Positions 27,901 through 64,000 of a DNA stretch of 64,000 nt are shown in pieces. The stretch is from assembly GCA_036785705.1 (NCBI GenBank), contig JAWUZG010000029.1:16445501-16509500 (forward strand), in the 5' to 3' direction. The notes under the pieces were generated by a model that worked only from the letters and a program-made list of their open reading frames with translations, made no database searches and was not told the DNA's origin. The position numbers and the translations under genes were made by a program. Positions within the stretch are counted from its first letter, which is position 1, and every line of letters begins with the position of its first letter. This DNA comes from Acanthornis magna. Lineage: Eukaryota > Chordata > Aves > Passeriformes > Acanthizidae.

Positions 27901-28861
27901 CAGCATTTATAGTAACAGTGACTAAATTCAATGTTTTTTCTTCCCAGACTTTTGAAGATAAATTGTTTTTTGTCTTCAAAACTTACCCAGGTGCTGTTAA
28001 ATCATTTTGTGGCTTTTTAGCTGTGCTTTCAAAATGTAATTGTAGTTCTCCTCCTTCCAGAATAAAGAGTGGTAGAAAGTCTATTTACCTAATTTATTAA
28101 ATTTCACACAGTTAAATTAAGTGAAATAAGAGCTTGATTCAGATCCCATTAGTTTCAATAAGAGTTTCCACTGAGTTTTAGTCAAAGTTTAAATGAAGAT
28201 CAGAAGATGATCCTCATTTACATCTAATATGCTCTTCTGCTATTCCTTTTAAACTTAAATATTACTGGAGGCTCTTCAAGCCCAGCAGCATGTGTTGACT
28301 TGCTAGCTTGTCAACATGCACAAATATCCAAATTTCATCTGGAAGCCCTAGAGTAAGTGTTAGCATTTATTCCCATGAATGCAAAGTTGTTGAAAACAAA
28401 CTTTTAAAGCTTTTTATCAGCTTCCATTTGTTCTTTATAGTCAGTTGACAGGACATTTCCTACATTAGTAACTTACCAGTACCTTTGTTGTTCAAAGCAG
28501 TAAATACTGTTTATCTTAGTCCTGTCTGCAGTTTTTGTCTTGTTTTAGTCTTGCTTGAGAAGGTGACCTCATTCTTAAGGGACAAGATGTCCCGTAGGGA
28601 ACTTTGGGGCATAGATCTTTATGTAGCTTTCCAGTTTGACTCCGTAGGAGGCCCAGAGGCTTGGTGCAGCATTCGCTGTGGCTGCTGGCAGCACTTCCCA
28701 TGTCCTCAGTGGGCAGAACCACGCACAGAAGTGGATGGAGTTATTGTGGAGGTGGGCATATGTAGTTCAAGGCAGCAAATGAAACATGAGTGGTTCCTGT
28801 CGTGTTTCAGCAGTTCTCCACAGTCTGTAGAGATGTCAGTCTGCTCATCTGGGAGAGTTGC

Positions 28862-28879
28862 ATATATATATATATATAT
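28862..28879. repeat. (AT)9 microsatellite
   Basis: Nine AT units in intron 1, probably variable in length. Confidence 0.9.
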
Positions 28880-31119
28880 GGATGTGTAATCATGTATTTA
28901 CTGGTGCAAAAAATAACAATGTGCTGTATTTATAATACAAGCAAGCTTTTAGTGTTCTACTTGGAATCAGCTATAAGTGGTTTCTCTTGTCCTTTTTGAG
29001 CCATTGTATGAGTGGTCACATAGAATTTACACCTCGGGATTCAGAAATACGTGCATGAGCACCACAGCTTATTTCAACATAAGACTTGATTTAATGTAAA
29101 TAAAGAAAAACATATTACTTTTTTCATTGGAAGACACAAATTGAAATAGGCAATTACGGTGTCTCAAGAAATCCCACATGCTAAAATGTTCACTGCATAG
29201 TTTAATGCCTTTAACTCTGGTTTCTCAAGTTAACTCATTTTGAAACAATTTTAAACAATTCAGTGCTGATGTAACCAGCAACTGGTCCCATATTTTCACA
29301 GCCACACATCTTCAGTTTCTTTTTATTGTGCTGTAAAATCCTGCTGCTTCATAGATGTTGCCAGAACAAACAACAATGAAGAATGTAGGGCTTTTTAGAC
29401 CACGGAGCACAGGCTTATGTATCCATTGTCATCTACTTGTTTTCCCAAATATCTTGGTGTAGATCTTGAGATGCCACAGCCCTGCCAGACATGTGTCACC
29501 AGGTTCAAGCCTTGGTGAGCCATGTGCCTTGTTGGAACTCTCTCGGTCGCTTGCTGCTGTGCTCTAAGCAGACTTTTTACACAGTTACAGCAACACAGTA
29601 ATGCAAACTTCACTATGGATTCCAGGAGAACTATTTCATTTCTATGAGCCATTTCCCAGGGCCTGAACTTCACATGAATGAGGCTGTGTGACAGTCCTTC
29701 TCACACTCCAGAGCTCTGCCCAGTGGATGCACACAGCTTTTTTTGTGATGAATATAGTAGCTATGCTTGTGCATGAAGCTCGAGAGCAGGAGGACTGCAG
29801 CCATGGACTTCTAGCCAGGGCCTGTGCTACCTGGTAGATCCATCCTTGGGTGAAACAAACCACTGGAGTTCACAGAACCTGCTGGGACTGACCCCAGAAT
29901 TTATTGCCCCTTGCGCGGTCTTGTTTGAATACACAGAGTACAGTGCAAGACAAACTTACTTTGGTCAGTATGTGGATTTCACACAGCATGAAGATCACTG
30001 TTCTAAAACAGAGGCATGGGCAATGCTTTCTCTTGGAGGACCCAGAATAAGTGGGATGGCAGAACTTCCATCCAGCATTACCAATATACCACCAACTCTG
30101 CCTTTCCCCCACTCCCTAATTTCCTCCTCAGTGGTTCCCAAAGTCTCATTCCTTTCCATAGCACTCAGTGGTGTTTTCCTGTGCTGTACACCACTTGGAT
30201 GTCTAAGCTGCAGTTGACATTTTTACTTGAAGAGCCTCATTTTCCACCTTAGAGCATCTAGCTTCAGTTGTTCTGTTGTATGTAGGGAACAGTGAGTCTA
30301 AAAATGGCAAGCTAGGGCATGAATTCATCACTTTGCCCATCCTGCTACTGATATATTTGTAGAGCCAAGCTCATCACCCTGCTCTGTCGAGCTTCGTGGG
30401 GGAACCTCAAAGTCCATGCTGACATCAAATAGCACAGTCAGTATGGCTTGAGTTTCTGTAAAGATGGTTAGAAAGGGGGGGAAGGTGCCTCTGTGGTTTT
30501 CTGCACAGAATTTGTTAAGTGTTGTGTCTAGTATGTATAAACTACTCATTATTGTTGGTGCATGTATGTGTGAGTATGCTTGCATAGTGATTGAAAGAGA
30601 TGAAGTTCCCTTATTCTTGGTTTTTCCACAGTGATAGATTGTAGAAGCAACTCATTATTTAAGTTCACTAGTGATTGCACTTGCAATAGACCTGGGCTTT
30701 TTACCTTGAGCAATAGCTCAAAAGAGAAAGCGCCATGCAAGCTCTTAGTTACCTTGGTAGCAGCCTCTCCAGAGGGTGCCAGTGGGAAGAACAACCCAAC
30801 AGCAGCACCACAGCTGCTGGTGAGGACATCTTGCGGAGCTTGACTTTCCATCCATCATTCTCAATATATATCCTGCAAAACTCAAGGCAAAATCCTAGTG
30901 CACTAGTCACTGGCCCTGTGTCAGGGCCGTGGGCTGAAATGTAGCTTGGAGAAGGGCTGAAGCCTGAGGGGAGCATCCTGGTATCACTGGGCAGCACACT
31001 TTGCAGGGAGAAGAGGGCCCTTTAGTGCAGAGGCCACTGCCCTCAGGCCTGCCAGGGCACCACCAGGGATTAATGCCAGCTCCTGCCTCCCATCTTTCAG
31101 CATTGTCCCACTGATGGAC

Positions 31120-31560
31120 TCAGTGGCTGCTGGTTTCTGTTTCGTCAAGTAATGCCCTGGTCACCTCATATTAGCCCCAAGTCCTTTTCAGCGCAGTTGC
31201 ATCCTAGCACCCCATTTTCTGTCTACTATGTGTTCTGCAGTCTTTGATGTAACACCTTGCCTTTGGCTATAGTTCATGTGATGTTGTTCAGAGGGCTTAA
31301 TTTCCTAAATTATACAAACTGGCTTGTGCAGGTCATCTGTCCCTCTTTGTTATTTAGAACTACAGCAATGTTTGTGTCATCTGCAGGAATCCTCAGCAGT
31401 GATTTGAAGTCTTCCAGGACATCACTGACAAAACCATGTGAAGAAAACTGACCTAAACTCAAATTATCTTTCAGTACTTTACTGGGAATACATCATCTCA
31501 AAATTGCCATCTATTACTCACCTTTGGAAATCAACTTTTTCCTAAACTGTAGAAAATTGC
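31120..31560 (-). mobile_element. Probable ancient CR1-like LINE remnant, antisense
   Basis: The block TACAGCAATGTTTGTGTCAT followed by CTGCAGGAATCCTCAGCAG and TTCCAGGACATCACTGACAA (about 31361-31431) resembles the reverse complement of the reverse transcriptase region of old CR1-type LINEs, where 'tgtcatctgcaaa' and 'aggtcattgacaaa' occur in this order. It is strongly decayed and the borders are approximate. Confidence 0.4.
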
Positions 31561-34500
31561 AAGGTGACAGTTCCTGTTTCTTTGAAATTCTGCTGGTATT
31601 TACAGAAAATATCTGTATCGCTCCCACGGTTTTATCCTAAGACATTCAGAGGACAAAGCTTAAAGTTTGGACTAGTCCATCCTGTTTGTGTACTTGCTCT
31701 AAATTTACACTGGCATCAGCAAGAGAAGAATTCAATCCCTCATCCAGTTCACATTGAAGCCAGTGGAGAGACTGATTTCAGCACATCCTGGTCTGGCCTT
31801 AATCTCTGGAGGATTATTAAAGATACATGCAGAATTAAATAATGGCAACAAAGAAGAAAAATAGAAATATTAGTAAATTATATTGGGGAGGAAAAAAAAG
31901 CACTCTGGGGAATTAATAAGGCTGATTCCCTTTTTGTCAGAAATACTGTGATTGTGGTGAGGTCTTCATTCAGGAGCAAGTGGATTTGTATGCGATTATT
32001 TGTTCTTTCAGGCAAAGGCACTCACCAGCAATCAGACCATCCAGCTGTCATGATGCCTCCATCCCCTTGCAATTCAGGACATGGCTTTTGACATTGAAGG
32101 GCAGGTCTCCACTCCTAATTGGAGTTAGGAAGGGAAACCTAAAATTACATTTATCTGGAAAAGTTGTTTTTGTCCCGTAAATAGAAATAAGATCCATCTG
32201 GGAACGCCTTCCCTCAAGGCATATTCTTTTTCTCCACTAGGGTGTTAGTTTTGGTAATTTTTGCAATTACAATTTCCATCTAAGTATTTTTAGGAGCTCT
32301 GTCATTGTTTTGGTCCCAGTGTGTCTAAAAGATGGAATTAATTTCAGCAACTGCATTACTCTAAACCACACTGTTTGAGCAAGGACTTATTACAGCCACA
32401 TGAGGTTGTTTTTCACAATGTTTTAAATTAAAGTATTTGGATATGTGCAAATATCATTATCTTCTCTAGAAGAATTTCCAGTGCCCAAATGTTGCTGTCA
32501 TTAAGCTGAAACTGGACTTTTTAGGCATCGTATGGGTTTGCAAACACTGTTCTCAAGGGAAAACATGTGCCAGCATCTGAACACTGTTTGTACTCCTCAC
32601 CTGTTTCCTAGCTTTCCTTTTCATAACTTCCCACAGCACATTGCAGCAGATTTGGTTTTCTTTTTGTGTCATGTGAACTTTCCTTCCTCTTGAAATTCCT
32701 TCTCAGTGTGTTAAACATGCTCAACTCAGCAATACTGGAATTTCTTCATCCCTTCTCTCTCTAGAGTTGAGGAACTTGTGAATATAATAAATGTTTCTAT
32801 TTAAGTGATCGATTACATAAAACGTAACACCACTTCCTTATTCCAACCTCTGATATTTTGTACCCTGTTTTCTTTAAGGAAAGCGTTGCATGGTTCTTTC
32901 TCTTGCCGATAGGTTAGTCCTGATGACAAATGTCCTGTCTGTTCTAGTACTTCCTTATAAGCTTAAATATCTTTATTTTGATCATTTGACAGCTAGTAAG
33001 CTGCACTTTGCTGGTTTCCACAGCAAGTTATGTGGATCCGTTTCATAGCTGTAAGGGTGTGCTTTGAAGCTGGTTTAAAAAATACCTGATATACAGGACT
33101 TGCCCTTATAGCTGATGTGCATATTTATGCTTGAATGACAAACATTTAAATTTGATTTCTGAGGCCCCATTAGATGAAGGTCAGTGGCAGACCTCATAAA
33201 GGGGAAACAGTTTTTCTCCCAAGAAGGATCATGGAGGTGCAGGGCATGGCCAGGATTTTCTCTGTGTTGTGCAGGAATGACCCAGGGGATAAAAGGGACA
33301 AGGGCTGGGATGGTGTGATTGCCCATACAGATCCAAATTGAATAGTATTTCCTGAGAAGTTATTCCAGTTCACTTGAAAGGGTTTTTTCCCCCACGGTCT
33401 GATGAAGGTGTACTGGGTGTGGGCAGTACTGATGGTAGTACACTGAGTACCATTATCTCCCCAGGCCTTCAGTGGCAGCTTTGTATCCCAACCAAGCACC
33501 CAGCAAGGTACTCCTCTTCCATGAAGTACCTAAAAAAAATCAAAAATGAAATTACTGCTAGTGAGCGAGAAGGGAGAAACATTTGTAAATGTGCCAGCAG
33601 GTTAAACAAATACCCTTATCTACAAGTTTTGTGTTATTGTCAGTAATGGCTAGAAATACATCAATTTATCATACCCCAGGGCATGTATAGTTTTAAGTGA
33701 CATATGAAGCATGGAAATGGACTTGCATATCCCTGAAATTGCCTTTGTGAGTTATTATTTTGATGTCAGAGCTGCAGGGAGGCTAACACAGGCTAAACAT
33801 GGATAGAAACAGAGGATGATTTGGGGATTGGTGATAATTTGGTTTTAAAGCATTCTCTGGGATTTTTCTCAAGTTTGGGGCAAATATGTGTGACAGGATT
33901 GAGACTTCAGTAATCAGAGATTTTCTGGGGAAAAGATGAAAACAGATTTTACTTGTATCAGTCCAATTGCTGCAGGGACCATTTTATTTATTCTGAGCTT
34001 GTATGGATTTGGGAAAATATAGTCACTTAGCATTACAATTGTATGGATGCCCTCTGTCCCCCTTCCATCACTTGGGGAAAATGCCATTTAGGAAATGCTT
34101 TGGTTTCACTCTACATCTTCAGGCTGCATGAGAAAAACGTGGCCAAGGGGCAAAGAGTTGCAGAGGGTGAGCCTCTTTGCATCACCTAGAAATACTCCTG
34201 TAAGTCCAAGTTTGAGGCAGAGAAGGGGAGAAACAAACATGTCTGTGGACACACAAAAGATTTTAGTAGTCAGGACAGCACTTTTCATAAGTGTTAAACT
34301 TAATGAGTTTGCATCTACCAGTATAGTGTGCCTCTTTCCTGAGCCCTTTGATTGCTGCTGCCTTATACAGCACCTGACATTTGGGTCATTTCAGCAATAT
34401 CTAAATTTTTGTTAGGCCGTCTGTTGAGGTAGTGCTGCAACTGATCCAAGATCAACATCACTCTGGCATTTAGAAATTTCAGCATACATGCTAGAATCTA

Positions 34501-37500
34501 TATCACATACAATTTAAATGCTTCATGGTGGTAATCCCATGATGCTGGCCCACAGAATTCTGGCACTGCCACAGACACCAGCCTCTTGGGACGTGCCCTC
34601 TGTGTCAAAACTTTCCAGATTGGCTGTGTTTTTATTATATTAACACCACAGATAAAAGCAAAGCTTTCGTCTTTCAGGGATTATGTCCTGAAATTCACTT
34701 CTGGATCTTAGTTTTTCTACTGCTCAGGGATGTTCTTACCCTGAACATTTCACTATCCTTTTTAGCTAAAATGTGTAAGTGTCCACATAGAATATTTATT
34801 ACATGTTGCATACTACCATAGCCTCCAGCAGTACCATGCAAGTATCCGTGCCCACCTCTGAGTCCTAAACCTGGATAGCGCTGGCTTTGCTACACATTGA
34901 AACAAAAGTATGTAATGAATATGTTGTATTTGGCATTGTAATCTGTCCTTTAGAGGGTGAATAGGTCAAGTTCAATAGAGGTTAAATCATAATAAATTTA
35001 ATCCACTCAAGCATGCGCATCCCACTTAAAACTCTGTGGAGCAAGCAAGCACCTCATTGTCTGTGCTTTAGCCTTTGGCCAGAGTGGCATTTACACTGTG
35101 TTATTATATACAGATAATTATAGCATGTATCTTTTCAGAACACAGTTACCATAAGCAAAGAAATTGCAGGAATGATATTATTCGTCAGATACAAGCAGGC
35201 CATTTTCCTTTCTTTTCAAATGTTCTTGTTGGAAAATTATTCTGCACCTTTGCCTGAGTTCAGTAATACTGCTGCAGGTATTTAGCTTGTTTTGTTTGAT
35301 TTGGGTTTTATTTGCTCAGTATATACTGCTTATGACCCAGGTTCTCATTTGGTAAATGCTGATGTGATGAAGTTCACTTTGTGGATGTACTTAGATCCCT
35401 AATATCTCTTTGTGCAAACAAAAATTTGTGCACGAGGGAGAAAACTCCACAGTGGTGTTCTGACTAATGCTCTGACAGCCATACACTGTTGATTTCTTAA
35501 CAGAAGCAGGTCTTTTTCTTCTGCTCTCCAGATCTTAACTAATATCTCATCTATGGCTATTGTTTACTGGATAGAGCATGTGAGGAGACCAGTGGTTTTG
35601 CATGTAGCCAAAACATCTTTGGTAGAGAGCCATCAAAGTGCTCTCTACTCACAGTATGGGGGGAAAAAGTAGGTCCTGAAGGACCAAGCTGAAGCCTTTT
35701 TGGAGCTGGTTATGTCTGGGTTTCCCTCAGGAGCTTCACAGGCAGGGAAGCTCCTTTTCTTGACTATTTCCTTTTGCCTCCTTGCTGTCCTCTGAGCTGT
35801 TTCCAATGCATGGGACACCATGGTGAACCAAATCAACAGGCTTTCCTGAGCTAAAAATACCCTCTGTCCAATAATTTATTTATTGTCCTGTATTATTTGT
35901 AGCTTGGATCAACTCTTTGGCATGGTTCACTGAGAGGTCTTGGGAAATGCATGAGTAACAATAGCCTCTGACTGCTGCATCAGCCTTGGCCTAGTAAGAA
36001 GTGAAAAAGTCTGTGTTTTTCAAGACAGCTGACCCAAGTTCAGAGCTCCAGCACTTGTCTGATCCCAAGAGAAGCACATTCAAATGAGTGTAGTTTGTCT
36101 TAGGGGGTGTTTCAGTGACCTGGGCTGTTTTATTGTGTGATCTGACTGGTGCCAAGCCTCGTAGGGTCAATCCAGGGCACAGGTGGCCAGGAGGATGCCA
36201 CCAGAGAAAGCGCCTCCTTCCACCCATCCTTTGGTTCCAATGTAGCATAAACACTGCAGCTTTTGCATTGGGCCTGTCTTGAGTATCAGGGCAGATCTCT
36301 GCTGGTGACCTCAGAGATGCAACAAGTGCATCAGGTCATTTGTGGTTCCTGAAGACCATAGAAGGATGATTTATATGTTTTTATTTCTGTGCGCAGTCTA
36401 AACTGCACCTGCTCCTGCATTGTGTTGGAGTGCTTTCCAAAATCACACTGTTCTAAAGATCAGATATGAGATGCCTGAACTGAGCATCCCAGTTGAGGTT
36501 TTGAAGAGTCTGAGAATCTGTTATTACTGGCTTTTTTCTTTGGTTGTAGAATAACATTGCTTAAAATTCAAGATGATGTCTGGGACGACTCCTTGACTTT
36601 TCCAGCCAGTCCAAAGCCTCTTCACCTTGTGCCAAACAACAACACATTTTCCAGAGCAGACTCGCCATATAACAGTATTTCTAACTTTCAAAATGTGACC
36701 ACTCCACAGAATAAAAACCTACCCATGACTCTGGCTGGTAAATTGTGGTCCTTGTACTTGAAGCAGACAGCAAATACAGATTTGAAGTATGAACACAATG
36801 CAACAGTTAAGTTTGAAACTGGAACAGAAAATTTCTCTTAGAATTTGTAAAGCAAAGGTTAAGAAATTCAGAAATTCAAATTACATCAAAAGGATCATTT
36901 TCTAAAAGCAGCTTAGATGATGTACTCAGAGCTCCTGTTACAGTTCCCATTTACTAGCAGTTGCCACTCTGATTCCAAACACTATTATGTTTATCTAGAT
37001 GTATAATGAGAAATAACTGTGGAATGTGAGTGAACAGCCTTGCTTTAAACATGGTCCAGAGTATTTAATCTGTTATCACTGACTCCTAATGCTGATGATT
37101 GTAGTGAGAATTACCACATGTTCAGTGAATAGTTTTGATGATTGGCAAGTGTGTTTTTATCACTGCTTATTAAGTTATTTTTCCTACTAATAAAGCATCA
37201 GTTGTTCACTAAATCTTCAACAGGTGCTGTCTTTTGTTACTAGAATTAAAACTTATTTCCAACTTTGTCAAGAGTCTTTGTTACTTGCTTTGCAGTGCCC
37301 TGGTTTGTGGTTGGTGCTTCTGCGAATTATGGCTCTGCAAAAGTATCATTTCATGTATTCATTTCTCCAAGTTAAAAGAATGCGATTCTTTCAGTGTGCT
37401 ATGGAAAGCTGTGCAGTCAGGCTGGGGTTGCATTATACAAATGATAACAGCCTCCTTTTGCTCCCACTGAAGAGCAAAGCTAAGCTGAAGGAGCCCCTGG

Positions 37501-38460
37501 AACGGGCTGTGAAGTTTTTACCACATTGTCTTCTGTATCGTTCTCCTTGGCTCTGTATTAGCATAACTGAGAGATGCATTCATTTGAGCTCTGTAGAGAT
37601 ATCCCAGGGAACAACTGTATGAGTACAGAATTTCTGAGGGTTTTGTGTGGTGTTTTTTCTTCAGAGAAATTTTGCATTTTGCTCATTCCTTGCAATCAAA
37701 TACAATGGTGATAACTTTTTTCAGTTCCTCTAGATTTAATAAAGCAGAGTAATATCATTTCAGGTGGGGACTAATCTTTCCATCATGCTGTTATAAGTGT
37801 TTGGAATCTCAGTGGTGCTCCGTGTGACACCTCTTCCTTCCCCACCAGGCAAAAGTGGATTTGAGTGCCAAAGATGAATATGCCAGAAAATCTCCTGAAT
37901 CTATCATACTCTCAACATGTCAGAGTGGCAAGAGATGTGGAAGCCCTGGAGGTTCAGTTAGACCTTAAAACCTGGATTTGTGGCTTAAGGGCTCCTTCAG
38001 GAAACCCGCCTTCCTCCCTCTGAGCTTACAAGGAGACCCAATGCCCCTGAAAGTAATGTAAATAGGTCCTCAGGGAAATCGCCTTTGGAGATACCTGGTA
38101 CATTCCAGTTTCAGTAGTGTTCAATGGTACCGTGTCAATGTCCTCTCCTCAGGAACCGAGGTACATTTGTGATACAGAAAACTTAGTGCTACCTATGTAC
38201 AAAAGCCTCGTATTGAAGTTTTTCTATAACAGAAAGTGATGGAGGTTTTTTCCAGCTCTAAATTCTGGTACATCTCAATCCCTGGGAAACACTGCATACT
38301 TCCTACACTATTGCCATTAGAGTTATGACAGATAATGTTCTTGTTTCTAGTGAGCTGATGCTTAACTTACTGTGGTGCTTTTAAAGATAAGTGGGTAACA
38401 AGTCTTTGTCTTGTAATTACTCTTCCTTTCCTTCATGGAGCTTTCTCCTTTCCTCCACAG

Positions 38461-64000
<25,540 letters not shown>

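Larger units (their letters stand above)
1..38460 (+). other. EGFR: EGFR intron 1 (3' part, 5' end outside window)
   Basis: This stretch ends in a polypyrimidine tract and CAG directly before exon 2. The interrupted codon is phase 1, as in human EGFR between exons 1 and 2. I looked for exon 1 (a GC-rich 5'UTR and signal peptide ending in an acidic/lysine-rich stretch before a GT donor) and did not find it, so it should lie upstream; the first intron of EGFR is known to be very long. The open frames here are short, mutually overlapping and without recognisable domains, so I call none of them genes. Recognisable content is listed separately: a CR1 fragment, a solo LTR, two probable ancient LINE remnants and simple repeats. 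The rest is unannotated AT-rich intronic DNA. Confidence 0.9.

Overview
The window is a piece of a bird genome lying entirely inside one gene on the + strand: EGFR (ERBB1, avian c-erbB). It starts within the very long first intron and ends inside exon 18, at the start of the tyrosine kinase domain. A bird origin is supported by the close match of the exons to chicken EGFR as I remember it, by CR1 LINE fragments with the typical avian 3'-end sequence, and by two LTRs resembling avian endogenous retroviral solo LTRs. A few residues differ from my recollection of chicken (for example Met in [13 protein letters not shown] of exon 6), so I infer a non-chicken bird. I cannot name the species.

Layout. 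Positions 1-38460 are the 3' part of intron 1. I found no coding exon there, only a CR1 remnant (3862-3990), a 976-bp solo LTR in gene-sense orientation (16530-17505, with 5-bp target-site duplications), probable ancient CR1-like LINE debris, simple repeats and a few AT-rich stretches that could be regulatory. From 38461 on, sixteen complete exons (2 to 17) and the first 83 bases of exon 18 are spliced by GT/AG introns. All exon lengths equal the human ones I know except exons 3 (+1 codon), 14 (+3 codons) and 16 (-1 codon), and every junction keeps the reading frame. Exons 2-4 encode ectodomain I, 5-7 domain II with the dimerisation arm, 8-12 domain III, 13-16 domain IV, 17 the transmembrane helix and basic juxtamembrane segment, and 18 the entry to the kinase. 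Introns 12 and 14 carry a CR1 fragment and an antisense 450-bp solo LTR, respectively.

The exons together encode the extracellular, membrane-spanning and first juxtamembrane part of an intact receptor. I saw no frameshift or in-frame stop in any exon. Exon 1 (5'UTR and signal peptide) and the rest of the kinase and tail lie outside the window. I found no second gene, no RNA gene and no evidence for a previously undescribed biological system. The most interesting points are the two solo LTRs, especially the one in intron 14, and a bird-type insertion that changes glycosylation in domain IV.
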